This document shows positions 1-8,359 of a stretch of 64,000 bases of DNA, piece by piece. The DNA is from Croceivirga sp. (GTDB lineage Bacteria > Bacteroidota > Bacteroidia > Flavobacteriales > Flavobacteriaceae). The notes beneath the pieces are model-generated. The model was not told the DNA's origin, did no database searches, and was given only the letters and a program-made list of their open reading frames with translations. Both the position numbers and the translations under genes were made by a program. Numbering within the stretch: position 1 is the stretch's first letter; every line of letters begins with the position of its first letter. The DNA lies in contig JANQQQ010000019.1 in NCBI GenBank assembly GCA_028284935.1, forward strand, positions 50,542 to 114,541, given 5' to 3'.

Positions 1-256
1 GGTCAACAATCACTTATATGATTTTTCCGGGGACTCCGTTTTTAGTTTTTTAAAAGGCTTGGACGATGGTTATTCCACGGTAATGATTTTTGGCCACAAT
101 TATGCGTTCACTTCACTTGTAAATATGTTGGGCGATGCCTATCTTGATAACTTACCGACCTCAGGTATGGCGATCCTTGAATTTGATATTGGGCACTGGC
201 GGGATTTACGAAGGGGTAGGACAAAAAAGATTACTTTTCCCAAGGAATTAAGATAG
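1..256 (+). CDS. sixA: SixA-like phosphohistidine phosphatase, C-terminal part
   Basis: The reading frame is open from the window edge (first full codon at position 2) to a TAG at 254-256, so only the last 84 residues are present. It shows the GHN motif (MIFGHN) that carries the second catalytic His of the histidine phosphatase superfamily, in a context typical of SixA proteins (LDDGYSTVMIFGHN, then LPTSGMAIL). The RHG motif with the nucleophilic His would lie upstream of the window. SixA proteins dephosphorylate phosphohistidine. The next gene, ppk1, starts 3 bp later, so the two are almost certainly co-transcribed. Confidence 0.8.
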   Translation, partial: VNNHLYDFSGDSVFSFLKGLDDGYSTVMIFGHNYAFTSLVNMLGDAYLDNLPTSGMAILEFDIGHWRDLRRGRTKKITFPKELR

Positions 257-259
257 CTT

Positions 260-2338
260 ATGGCAAAACCCAAGAACGAATATATCAACCGCGAAATCAG
301 CTGGTTGCATTTTAATGATAGGGTACTTCAAGAAAGTGCGGATAAGGATGTACCGCTCATAGAGCGCCTTCGTTTTTTGGGAATTTTCAGTAACAACCTG
401 GATGAATTTTTTAAGGTCCGCTATGCTACGGTAAAAAGGATTGTCGATGCAGGTAAATCCGGCAAAAGTGTTTTGGGGGGCGAGGTCGCAAAGGATTTAT
501 TGGAGGAAATTACTAGGGTGGCCATTCAGCTTCAAGCCAAGAGCCAAGCCATTTTAAGCCAAATTGAACGGGAATTGGCTACTGAAAACATCTTCATCAT
601 AGATGAAACCAAGGTTTCTGAAAAACAGGATGCCTTTGTAAGGGATTATTTTTCCAGAAAGGTAAACCCTGAACTTATCACCATCATATTAAATAAGCTT
701 CATGAGTTTCCTACACTAAAGGATACTGCGGCCTATTTGGCCGTTAGAATGGTGTTGAAGAAGGATTCTAAATTGAATGAAACCGATGACCGGATTCAAT
801 ACGCCCTAATTGAAATCCCCAGAAGGTTAAACCGTTTTGTTGTGCTACCTGAAGAGGACGGTAAAAATTACATCATGATCTTGGATGATGTCATTAGGTA
901 TTGTATGGGACAAATCTTTACGATGTTCGATTATGAGGACATTTTGGCCCATATGATAAAAATTACCCGTGATGCTGAATTGGATATGGACAATGATTTG
1001 AGCAAGAGTTTTATCGATAAGATTTCCTCGAGTGTAGAACATCGCAAAATCAGTAATCCCGTTCGTTTTGTTTATGATAAGCGAATTAAAATGGACACGC
1101 TTCGTTTTTTGAAGGATAAAATGAACATAGAGGAAACAGATAGTGTCATTCCTGGCGGGAGGTATCATAACAGAAGGGATTATATGGGTTTCCCCAGTTT
1201 GGGTAGGGATGATTTGCAGTATAAAAAGATTACTCCGCTTCCCGTAAAGAACTTCCAATTGCAAGGAAGTATCTTAAATCAGATTGCAGAACGGGATTAT
1301 ATGATCTATACCCCCTATCAAACCTACTCCTATGTCATCAATTTTTTAAAGGAGGCAGCTCTTGATCCTCAAGTAAAGAAGATTAAACTGACCGTATACC
1401 GTTTGGCGAATAACTCCCAAGTGGCGGCCGCACTGATTAATGCGGCAAAGAACGGAAAAGAAGTTACCGTACAAATTGAGTTACAAGCCCGTTTTGACGA
1501 ACAAGCCAACATCAAATACGCTAACACCTTTCAAGAAGAGGGTATCCGACTCATTTTTGGAATACCTGGATTAAAGGTGCATACCAAAGTGTGCTTTATT
1601 GAGCGGGAAGAAGAGGGGCTTTTAAAGCGGTATGGATTTATAAGTACGGGCAACTTCAATGAATCGACAGCTAAGATTTATACGGATTATACCCTTTTTA
1701 CTACCCATGAGGGCATTCTAAAAGAAGTCAATAAGGTGTTTAGCTTTTTTGAAGTGCCTTACAAGATAAACAAGTACAAGCATCTCATTGTTTCCCCGCA
1801 TTACACCATAAATGTTTTCAATAAACTCATTGATAACGAAATAGCATATGCCATTGTTGGTAAACCCGCTAATATTAAAATAAAAATGAACAGCTTTACC
1901 TCGTATAAAATGGTGGACAAATTGTACGAGGCCAGTAGGGCGGGAGTAAAGGTGCAATTGATCATCCGTGGCATTTGTTGCCTGATACCCGGTGTAGAGG
2001 GAATGAGTGAGAATATTGAAGCCATTAGTATAGTGGATAAGTTCCTGGAACACCCCAGGGTCTTCATTTTTGGAAATGATGGAAACCCAAAAGTCTATAT
2101 TTCCTCGGCGGATTGGATGACCCGTAATTTGGTCTATAGGGTTGAAGTAGGCTGCCCTATTTATGATGAAAGCATCAAACAGGAATTAATTGATACGTTT
2201 GAGATTTGTTGGAATGATAATGTGAAGGCAAGGCTTTTCTCAAAAACCCAGGACAATTCGTATAAAAACGACTCAAAAAATAAGGTACGCTCCCAATTCG
2301 CTATTTACGATTATTACAAAAAGAAGCTGGAAGCTTAG
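260..2338 (+). CDS. ppk1: polyphosphate kinase 1
   Basis: This 692-aa protein has the usual length and layout of PPK1: an N-terminal domain beginning YINREISWLHFNDRVLQES, a middle head domain, and two phospholipase-D-like C-terminal domains. The autophosphorylated His is expected at H441 in KVHTKVCF. The C-terminal half also has the conserved IRGICCLIPG and SSADWMTRNL segments. The enzyme reversibly polymerises the ATP gamma-phosphate into polyphosphate. It lies 3 bp after the SixA-like gene and converges with miaE, whose stop is 2 bp beyond its own. Confidence 0.97.
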   Translation: MAKPKNEYINREISWLHFNDRVLQESADKDVPLIERLRFLGIFSNNLDEFFKVRYATVKRIVDAGKSGKSVLGGEVAKDLLEEITRVAIQLQAKSQAILSQIERELATENIFIIDETKVSEKQDAFVRDYFSRKVNPELITIILNKLHEFPTLKDTAAYLAVRMVLKKDSKLNETDDRIQYALIEIPRRLNRFVVLPEEDGKNYIMILDDVIRYCMGQIFTMFDYEDILAHMIKITRDAELDMDNDLSKSFIDKISSSVEHRKISNPVRFVYDKRIKMDTLRFLKDKMNIEETDSVIPGGRYHNRRDYMGFPSLGRDDLQYKKITPLPVKNFQLQGSILNQIAERDYMIYTPYQTYSYVINFLKEAALDPQVKKIKLTVYRLANNSQVAAALINAAKNGKEVTVQIELQARFDEQANIKYANTFQEEGIRLIFGIPGLKVHTKVCFIEREEEGLLKRYGFISTGNFNESTAKIYTDYTLFTTHEGILKEVNKVFSFFEVPYKINKYKHLIVSPHYTINVFNKLIDNEIAYAIVGKPANIKIKMNSFTSYKMVDKLYEASRAGVKVQLIIRGICCLIPGVEGMSENIEAISIVDKFLEHPRVFIFGNDGNPKVYISSADWMTRNLVYRVEVGCPIYDESIKQELIDTFEICWNDNVKARLFSKTQDNSYKNDSKNKVRSQFAIYDYYKKKLEA

Positions 2339-2340
2339 GC

Positions 2341-2922
2341 TCAACCATGCATGGTTTCCTTTTTTCCTAAATTTTTCATGATGGAGGCTTCATGGTCCAA
2401 TAGGTCCTGCCACTTTTTATCCACTTCCTCGCGGTTGCCATATTTCCTTGCAAATGTCAAGAACATAATGTAGTGATTTGCCTCACTGACCATTAGCTTT
2501 CTATAAAACTCGGACAGGTCTTCATCGGCAATGTTCTCAGATAAAAGTCGAAAGCGCTCACAACTTCGGGCTTCAATCAAAGCGGCGTAAAGCAGTTTAT
2601 GGATTAAATGGGTCTCCCTGCTTCCTCCCTTTGGGAAGAATTTCATCAATTCAATGACATATTCATCCTTTCGTTCCCTTCCCAAGGTCCAACCACGCTC
2701 AAGTATTTTTTCATGAACCATATTAAAATGTCCCATTTCCTCTCTGGAAAGTGCTATCATTTCCTTTACCAAATCGGATTTTTCCGGAAAGCCAATAATC
2801 AACGAAATGGCGGTACTAGCGGCTTTTTGTTCGCAATACGCGTGATCGGTTAGAATCTCTTCAATATTCTTTTCCACAATGTTTACCCATCTAGGATCTG
2901 TTGGTAGTTTAAGCCCAAGCAT
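2341..2922 (-). CDS. miaE: tRNA-(ms2io6A37) hydroxylase, MiaE family
   Basis: The 193-aa ferritin-like protein carries Glu/His iron ligands in the arrangement expected for MiaE: E-x-x-H in SREEMGHFNMVHEK, a Glu in ALIEARSCERF, and SEANHYIMF. MiaE is a diiron monooxygenase that hydroxylates the isopentenyl group of modified A37 in tRNA. The gene ends 2 bp from the convergent ppk1 stop and lies 12 bp downstream of dnaX on the same strand, so it may share the dnaX transcript. Confidence 0.88.
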   Translation of the reverse strand: MLGLKLPTDPRWVNIVEKNIEEILTDHAYCEQKAASTAISLIIGFPEKSDLVKEMIALSREEMGHFNMVHEKILERGWTLGRERKDEYVIELMKFFPKGGSRETHLIHKLLYAALIEARSCERFRLLSENIADEDLSEFYRKLMVSEANHYIMFLTFARKYGNREEVDKKWQDLLDHEASIMKNLGKKETMHG

Positions 2923-2934
2923 AATAGTAGCAGT

Positions 2935-4656
2935 TTAAAAATCCAAATCGAACTCTTTCCTGAGCAATTCAATGGCCGGATTCTTTTCTTTCAATTTTTG
3001 ATATTTCTCTTCAGGGGTAAACGCATATTTTTTTGCGTTTTCCTCATTCACTGAAATCTTCAATTCTATGGCATGGTTTTGCAATTTTTCTTTGAGATAG
3101 TGCAATAATGGCCCTTGCTCCCGTTCCACTTCCTTTTTCATGGTTCCATTGGGGAACTCCAACCAAATAATGGTATCATTGGTTAACCTTGGTACGTCAG
3201 TTTGTAGGTTACTGGCCAAAATCTTTTTCCCTTGTTGCTCTAATTTCTTGACATAATCGTTCCAATGCTTTTGCATTTCCTGTTCGGAGAAAAGATGTTG
3301 GGGCAAGTTAACTTCTATTAACTCAGGATTTTTAACGGCCTCATGCTCTCTTTTTGCCTTAAGACTGGAAAGGGACAACCCAGATACCCTTTTAGGCATG
3401 TTTTTCAAGGCAATGGGTTGGGCAAGGGGTTTTGGTTCGGAAGTCGTCACAGTATCCAACTTTTTCCCAAAAGGTTCCTTTTTCTCAGCCACCTGTGCCA
3501 GCGGAACTTGTTCAGTGATGGAGTACTTCTTTACTTTTTCATAATCCCGTTGCCTGTAGTAGGTAACGGGAACTATGAAGTCATCCTTTTTTTTTTCAGC
3601 AGGAAAGGAAAGCGAAGCCAACTTCATTAAGGTCAATTCGACCAGAAGACGTTGGTTTTTGCTTGCCTTGTACTTTAGGTCGCCTTCATTGGAAATATCA
3701 ATGGCCTTAATCAAAAATTCGTTTGAGACCTTCTTGGACTGTTCTTGATATTTTGTTTTGGCACCTTCACCCACTTCCAAGAGGATATGGGTCTCTGGTT
3801 GTCGGCATACCATCAAATCCCTAAAATGGGAGGTAAGTCCGGTAATAAAGTGATGCCCGTCAAAACCTAGGGAAAGGGTTTTGTTGAACAGCAACAGCAA
3901 CTCCGGAATTCTATTCTCGAGAATAAGATCCGTAGTTTCAAAAAACGTATCGTAATCCAATACATTGAGGTTTTCGGTAACCGCCTTTCTGGTCAACTCT
4001 TTTCCGGAAAAACTGACAACGCGGTCAAATATGGAAAGTGCATCCCTCATGGCTCCATCGGCCTTTTGCGCAATGATGTGCAAGGCATCGTCTTCTGCCT
4101 CAACGCCTTGTTGTTCGGCGATATACTTTAAATATTCGGCAGCATCCTTCACTGTAATCCGCTTAAAATCGAATATTTGGCACCGTGATAGAATGGTTGG
4201 GATAATTTTGTGCTTTTCCGTAGTGGCCAAAATAAAAATGGCGTGCTTGGGCGGTTCCTCCAACGTCTTAAGAAAAGCATTAAATGCGGATTGGGACAGC
4301 ATATGGACCTCATCGATGATATATACCTTGTATTTTCCTACTTGGGGCGGTATACGGACTTGGTCAATTAAACTGCGGATATCATCGACTGAGTTATTGG
4401 AAGCCGCATCAAGTTCAAATATGTTAAAGGCAAAATCCTCATCTTCCCGTTCGGTGCCATCTTCATTGATTTTTTTTGCCAAAATTCGGGCACAGGTCGT
4501 TTTGCCCACACCCCTTGGGCCACAAAATAAAAGGGCTTGGGCCAAATGGTTATGGGCAATGGCATTTTCCAAAGTATCCGTTATGGTTTGCTGCCCAACT
4601 ACATCCCTAAATGTTTGGGGTCGATATTTTCTTGCGGATACGATAAAGGGTTCCAT
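2935..4656 (-). CDS. dnaX: DNA polymerase III subunit gamma/tau
   Basis: This 573-aa AAA+ clamp-loader subunit starts MEPFIVSARKYRPQTF. It has Walker A GPRGVGKT near residues 46-53, Walker B IIDEVHML, the sensor-1 region ILATTE and the SRC motif. It assembles the clamp loader with delta and delta' subunits. The four-cysteine zinc module that normally sits between the Walker A helix and the ELDAASN motif is absent and replaced by a short acidic linker (EDGTEREDEDF). The C-terminal region is low in recognisable motifs, as is usual for tau. The start is supported by the conserved N-terminus. Confidence 0.95.
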   Translation of the reverse strand: MEPFIVSARKYRPQTFRDVVGQQTITDTLENAIAHNHLAQALLFCGPRGVGKTTCARILAKKINEDGTEREDEDFAFNIFELDAASNNSVDDIRSLIDQVRIPPQVGKYKVYIIDEVHMLSQSAFNAFLKTLEEPPKHAIFILATTEKHKIIPTILSRCQIFDFKRITVKDAAEYLKYIAEQQGVEAEDDALHIIAQKADGAMRDALSIFDRVVSFSGKELTRKAVTENLNVLDYDTFFETTDLILENRIPELLLLFNKTLSLGFDGHHFITGLTSHFRDLMVCRQPETHILLEVGEGAKTKYQEQSKKVSNEFLIKAIDISNEGDLKYKASKNQRLLVELTLMKLASLSFPAEKKKDDFIVPVTYYRQRDYEKVKKYSITEQVPLAQVAEKKEPFGKKLDTVTTSEPKPLAQPIALKNMPKRVSGLSLSSLKAKREHEAVKNPELIEVNLPQHLFSEQEMQKHWNDYVKKLEQQGKKILASNLQTDVPRLTNDTIIWLEFPNGTMKKEVEREQGPLLHYLKEKLQNHAIELKISVNEENAKKYAFTPEEKYQKLKEKNPAIELLRKEFDLDF

Positions 4657-4749
4657 AAGGATGATTTGACCAAAAACAAATATAAAAATAGCTTATGGTA
4701 TACGGATTGGGAGAACTAAGGATGTAGGCTTTTTTATCAACAATTGATG

Positions 4750-4757
4750 TAATTTTG
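4750..4757 (+). promoter_or_regulatory. -7 element of the rnpB promoter
   Basis: TAATTTTG matches the Bacteroidota -7 consensus TAnnTTTG exactly and ends about 5 bp before the predicted 5' end of RNase P RNA. No clear TTTG -33 box is visible at the expected distance. Confidence 0.6.
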
Positions 4758-4762
4758 CAAGA

Positions 4763-5073
4763 TGCAGGCCACCTTATCGTCTCGATGGCTATCGAGAAGG
4801 AAAGTCCGGACACCATAGTGCAGCATAGCGGGTAACACCCGTCCTTCGCCTTGCGCGAAGAGGACCAGTGCAACAGAAAGCAAGTACAGTTTGGCTGTAG
4901 TGAAATCAGGTAAACTCTATGTGGTGAAACGCCATGTAAACCAGTAGTTAAGGGTGGCACGCCCGTGCTGGAGGGTAGGCGGATAGAGGTTTTGGGCAAC
5001 CAAAATCCCAGATAAATGATAAGGAGCTTCCCAAATCTAATTTGGGATTCACAGAATCCGGCTTATGGCCTGT
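4763..5073 (+). ncRNA. rnpB: RNase P RNA (class A)
   Basis: This is the catalytic RNA of RNase P, which removes tRNA 5' leaders. The conserved core is visible: GAAGGAAAGTCCGGACACC at 4795, ACAGAAAGCAAGTACAG near 4874, and a 3' segment ending ACAGAATCCGGCTTATGGCCTG. The terminal P1 helix forms from CAGGCCA at the 5' end and TGGCCTG at the 3' end. A P3-type hairpin CTCGATGGCTATCGAG follows P1. Ends are set from P1 and may be off by a few bases. Open reading frames across this stretch are not real genes. Confidence 0.95.
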
Positions 5074-5082
5074 TTTTAAACA

Positions 5083-5119
5083 ATAAAGGGCGGAACTCCA
5101 GAGTTCCGCCCTTTATTTA
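5083..5119. terminator. bidirectional intrinsic terminator
   Basis: A perfect hairpin (AAAGGGCGGAACTC / inverse complement, CAG-type loop) is flanked by A/T-rich runs on both sides. It sits between rnpB on the plus strand and the convergent lipoprotein gene on the minus strand and can serve both. Confidence 0.85.
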
Positions 5120-5138
5120 TTTTACATCTTTAAATCAT

Positions 5139-5705
5139 TTATTGTTTTCTGAATACTATTCTTGAATCATATTCGATATCAAAGGGAGAACCTTCCAAAT
5201 CAATACTTATTTCACCACTTTGTTCAATGACCAGTTCTCCATTGGAATTCAGTGATGCTTCAAAGTTGGGGTCAATTTCGGCGCCTTCCAATTCATCATT
5301 GATATCATCCAAGTCAATCACGGCACCATCAATGACCAATTCGCCATCAACAAATTCATAAGTTCCAGATTCATTGGCATCCGTAACGGTCTCCCTTTCT
5401 TCATCCAAGGGAACACCATTTAACGTTCCGGTGGTCACAACATCGTAGGAGCCGGATGCATTGTAGGTGGTTTCCGTAAAGGTCAAGGTATAATCAAAAT
5501 TTTCACCAACGCTGTTGGTACTGCCTGTAAAGGGAATATCTAGAAGATTTCCACTAGTCTCGGTATCTACGTTCAAAGAAATCATTTCCCAGGTACCTAG
5601 TAAGGAGTCCTGGTCAACAGGTGTGGTGTTTTCATCATCATCATTGCTGCATGAAATGAAAAGGGTCAGTAACATGGGGAGCGATAGGAGCTTAGCTATT
5701 TTCAT
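5139..5705 (-). CDS. lipocalin-like domain lipoprotein
   Basis: The 188-aa protein begins with a lipoprotein signal peptide, MKIAKLLSLPMLLTLFISC, with Cys19 followed by SNDDDE, an Asp-rich stretch common in exported flavobacterial lipoproteins. The mature part has the start of a lipocalin-like domain (LLGTWEMIS) and alternating polar/hydrophobic strands with repeated acidic residues. It probably lies at the outer membrane. No ligand or role can be assigned. Confidence 0.75.
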   Translation of the reverse strand: MKIAKLLSLPMLLTLFISCSNDDDENTTPVDQDSLLGTWEMISLNVDTETSGNLLDIPFTGSTNSVGENFDYTLTFTETTYNASGSYDVVTTGTLNGVPLDEERETVTDANESGTYEFVDGELVIDGAVIDLDDINDELEGAEIDPNFEASLNSNGELVIEQSGEISIDLEGSPFDIEYDSRIVFRKQ

Positions 5706-5892
5706 GACTTTTTCGTTTTATGTTTTTGTCATAACGTCAAAATTTGGTGTTACGTGCTTTTCCCAGACGGTTTTTCTAAAAAAAAGGAAATGTGCTTCTT
5801 CCCTATTTTGTTTTTCCAAAAAATTGGGATTTATATCTGAGGGATTACGTTGATTTGGGATAATACTTAGAAGAATCCCTTTACGAGCCGAA

Positions 5893-6240
5893 TTACGGTA
5901 TTCTACGTTCGCCGGGAGTTTCTTCATTTATTTGATCAACAGCCCATATAATTGCAGCAGCACCCATAACTACCCCTACACCTACTTTCCAAATGGATAC
6001 CTTCCTTTTTTTCAAATATGCTATTTCGGTTTTGGGAATGGAATGTAATTTCCCCTTGATTAAAAGGTGAAGTGTGTCATTTGATAACTTTTCCTTTGCT
6101 TTAAACGGAATTTCATTTTTTCCCTTTTTTAGCTTTACTACATACGACTTTCCGGATTCAATGTTATCAAACGGTACCGATTGATAACTGTAGCAGCTTT
6201 GTAAAAGAATAGTAATCAGTACTATTGAGGCCTTTTTCAT
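5893..6240 (-). CDS. small lipoprotein of unknown function
   Basis: The start is placed at MKKASIVLITILLQSC, which gives a normal lipoprotein signal peptide and a 115-aa product; an in-frame ATG 21 bp upstream would add MNFKIRF. After the lipid-modified Cys comes YSYQSVPFDNI, a basic middle part, and one hydrophobic segment near the C-terminus (VGVGVVMGAAAIIWAV) that could span the membrane. It lies just downstream of rsmD on the same strand. No family recognised. Confidence 0.6.
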   Translation of the reverse strand: MKKASIVLITILLQSCYSYQSVPFDNIESGKSYVVKLKKGKNEIPFKAKEKLSNDTLHLLIKGKLHSIPKTEIAYLKKRKVSIWKVGVGVVMGAAAIIWAVDQINEETPGERRIP

Positions 6241-6266
6241 AAAGCGAATTTTAAAATTCATGAGAA

Positions 6267-6800
6267 TTAAACGAAAAAACTAAAAATACTACTTCCGTAT
6301 TTCCGCTTTTGCTGAAAATGTTGATGCTCTTCCAGCTTCGTTTGCGGAGAATGTTCCACGATCAATATGCCATCTTCTTTCAACAATATATTCTTAAAGA
6401 CCAAGTTGGGTAACTTTAAAAAATGCGTCTCGTCCATATCATAGGGAGGATCGGCAAAAATGATATCGTACTGAATTTTGGTTCGTTCCAAAAAGGTAAA
6501 AACATCCATTTTGCAGCTATCGATAGGGAAATCCAACGCTTTGGCCGTTCTATTGATAAACTCAATGCAGGCCTTATTGCTATCTACTGCAGTAATGGTT
6601 TTAGCACCCCTGGAAGCAAATTCAAAACTTATATTGCCCGTCCCCGAAAACAAATCCAATACGTTGATATCCTCAAGGTAATACCGGTTGTTTAAAATAT
6701 TGAAGAGCCCTTCTTTTGCCATATCCGTAGTGGGTCTTACGGGTAGCTTTTTAGGCGCAAAAATTCTTTTTCCCTTATATGTTCCTGAGATGATCCGCAT
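6267..6800 (-). CDS. rsmD: 16S rRNA (guanine966-N2)-methyltransferase
   Basis: The 177-aa protein has the RsmD signature throughout: MRIISGTYKGKRI at the start, RPTTDMAKEGLFNIL, the SAM-binding VLDLFSGTGNISFEFASRGA, and the catalytic FADPPYDM motif (DPPY class). It methylates G966 of 16S rRNA on the 30S subunit. Its start lies 3 bp after the stop of the upstream DUF3822 gene, a tightly coupled pair also seen in other Flavobacteriaceae. Confidence 0.95.
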   Translation of the reverse strand: MRIISGTYKGKRIFAPKKLPVRPTTDMAKEGLFNILNNRYYLEDINVLDLFSGTGNISFEFASRGAKTITAVDSNKACIEFINRTAKALDFPIDSCKMDVFTFLERTKIQYDIIFADPPYDMDETHFLKLPNLVFKNILLKEDGILIVEHSPQTKLEEHQHFQQKRKYGSSIFSFFV

Positions 6801-6803
6801 GGG

Positions 6804-7571
6804 TCAGTTGCCCAAAAGGGTTAAATCGATAGTGGAATTATCCAGGTCTTCCACATTGTAGTTTCCAAATTTTGGTACAAAAACAGATACTTTTTTAAGG
6901 TATTGATAGGAGATGTCATAAATGGGGTCCCCCTCCTCGACAGTCCCAAACAGCTTTAATTTTATTTCTTCCACGTGAAGCCCAAGCTGCTCATAAGTGA
7001 ATAGGACATAGTACAAAAAATCTTCCTTGGATTTATAATCAAATTGGTTGTAAAGCATCAATTTCCGTTCCTCCAGGACGGCAATTTCCATGAATTTGTT
7101 TGCCACATGGACATAACAAATGGTTTTGTTACTCTTTTGGTGGAACAAGGCCTGCAACATGGCGATACTGTTGTGCTTAAACTCAAATTCGCCAAAACAC
7201 TCCAATAAATAATTGTTCACATTGGTAAAGGGAACATATACGCAGACCATTTCTTGATTGGGGAGTTCATCATAGACAATTTGGTCATTGGCCAAAAGCT
7301 TGGTATTGAACTTTAGGTAATTGGGCAATTCATTTTTATCAAAAAGTGGTTTGGGTACCAAGGCATATAAGTTGTTCCTGTGGATAACGGTCACTTCTTC
7401 GTACTCCTGTTTCAGCAACTTTTCCTTTTGTAACAAACCCTTGAGTTCCTTAAGCAAAAGGTAAGGCGTTGATTTCGCCTTGAACTCAATTTTATTGAAC
7501 TGGATTACGCTATTGGAAATGGTATCCAGCACACAAAAAGAAAGTCCATTCAAGCTCACCTGAATGGACAA
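6804..7571 (-). CDS. DUF3822 family protein
   Basis: This 255-aa protein matches the DUF3822 family found next to rsmD in Bacteroidota (LSIQVSLNGLSFCVLD at the start, later ALFHQ and YNQFDYKSKEDFLYYVLFTYEQL). The family has an actin/ASKHA-like flavour but no proven function. The start is uncertain: TTG at 7571 is used here because no ATG or GTG occurs upstream in frame before a stop near 7616. The in-frame upstream codons read HHFKK, which resembles the N-terminus of relatives, so translation may begin further upstream at a non-standard codon. Confidence 0.8.
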   Translation of the reverse strand: MSIQVSLNGLSFCVLDTISNSVIQFNKIEFKAKSTPYLLLKELKGLLQKEKLLKQEYEEVTVIHRNNLYALVPKPLFDKNELPNYLKFNTKLLANDQIVYDELPNQEMVCVYVPFTNVNNYLLECFGEFEFKHNSIAMLQALFHQKSNKTICYVHVANKFMEIAVLEERKLMLYNQFDYKSKEDFLYYVLFTYEQLGLHVEEIKLKLFGTVEEGDPIYDISYQYLKKVSVFVPKFGNYNVEDLDNSTIDLTLLGN

Positions 7572-7609
7572 TTTTTTAAAATGATGCGTATGTGCTTTCG
7601 CCTCGATAT

Positions 7610-8257
7610 TTAGTTATTTTTTCGGTCGTAGATGGGAGGCCAGTTACCATTGGTACTCACATCGACCAAGGAACCTACTTTGATGAACTCTCCATTGACC
7701 TCTTCCACACTGTTTCTGGCATTTTCTTGGGCCAATAAATCGGAAGGCTGATCATAGAGTACGATATCCTTTTTGGCCTTAGCTTCAAAAACTGGGGCTT
7801 TGTAGCCACTTTTTTCAATAATATCCGCTTTTAGCTCAAATTTCTCCCCATTTTGTCCATAGGGTACTTCCATCATGGTCTTATAAGCATCACTATTTTT
7901 GAAAAGGGAATCCTTTACCTTTACAAAACCTAGCGTATCCACAACTACGGTGTCTACTTGCAATTCAATTTGATAAACCCTATCAAAACGCATGAAAGAG
8001 GAATCACGTTGTTGGGTAATAGTATAGCTACCGGTATCCACAAATTGTACCAGACTTTCAAAATTTCCAGCGTATTTGCCGTTTACGGATTTGTATGCCT
8101 CTTGGGAATCCCTGATGTCCTTTAATTTATTAATAACAGCCTGAAAGCGCTCCTGGCGTACTTTTTTAAATTCAATGGGACCATTGACCGATTGATAAAT
8201 CAAATAGGCCAAAACGCCGCAAACAATCCATAAAACTATTTGTAAGATGGTCTTCAT
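7610..8257 (-). CDS. membrane-anchored protein of unknown function
   Basis: The 215-aa protein has one N-terminal transmembrane segment (ILQIVLWIVCGVLAYLIYQ, residues about 4-22), then a helical region (KKVRQERFQAVINKLKDIRDSQEAYKSVNGKYAGNFESL) that resembles the stalk of pilin-like or periplasmic proteins, then a mixed domain with VDTVVVDTLGFVKVKDSLF. It lies upstream of the DUF3822 gene and rsmD on the same strand and is probably in their transcript. No function recognised. Confidence 0.65.
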   Translation of the reverse strand: MKTILQIVLWIVCGVLAYLIYQSVNGPIEFKKVRQERFQAVINKLKDIRDSQEAYKSVNGKYAGNFESLVQFVDTGSYTITQQRDSSFMRFDRVYQIELQVDTVVVDTLGFVKVKDSLFKNSDAYKTMMEVPYGQNGEKFELKADIIEKSGYKAPVFEAKAKKDIVLYDQPSDLLAQENARNSVEEVNGEFIKVGSLVDVSTNGNWPPIYDRKNN

Positions 8258-8327
8258 TATATACGAGTTAATTAGATTTAGTGGTTATAAGCAAATCTAC
8301 AATTTTTTTTGAATCATGAAAGTTTTA

Positions 8328-8352
8328 CCACTAAAAATGATACCTATCTTTG
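8328..8352 (+). promoter_or_regulatory. promoter of the helicase gene, perfect -7 element
   Basis: TATCTTTG at 8345-8352 matches the Bacteroidota -7 consensus. A T-rich -33-like stretch (GTTTTACC) lies about 18-20 bp upstream. The ATG of the helicase starts only 7 bp after the element, so the transcript would have almost no 5' leader. Confidence 0.6.
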
Positions 8353-8359
8353 ATGCCCT

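Noticed and set aside
3965..4669. 234-codon open frame antisense to dnaX
   Set aside because: It is a shadow of the dnaX coding sequence in another frame, rich in Ser and Arg without any motif.
4607..4999. 130-codon open frame on the minus strand
   Set aside because: It lies across the RNase P RNA gene and the dnaX start.
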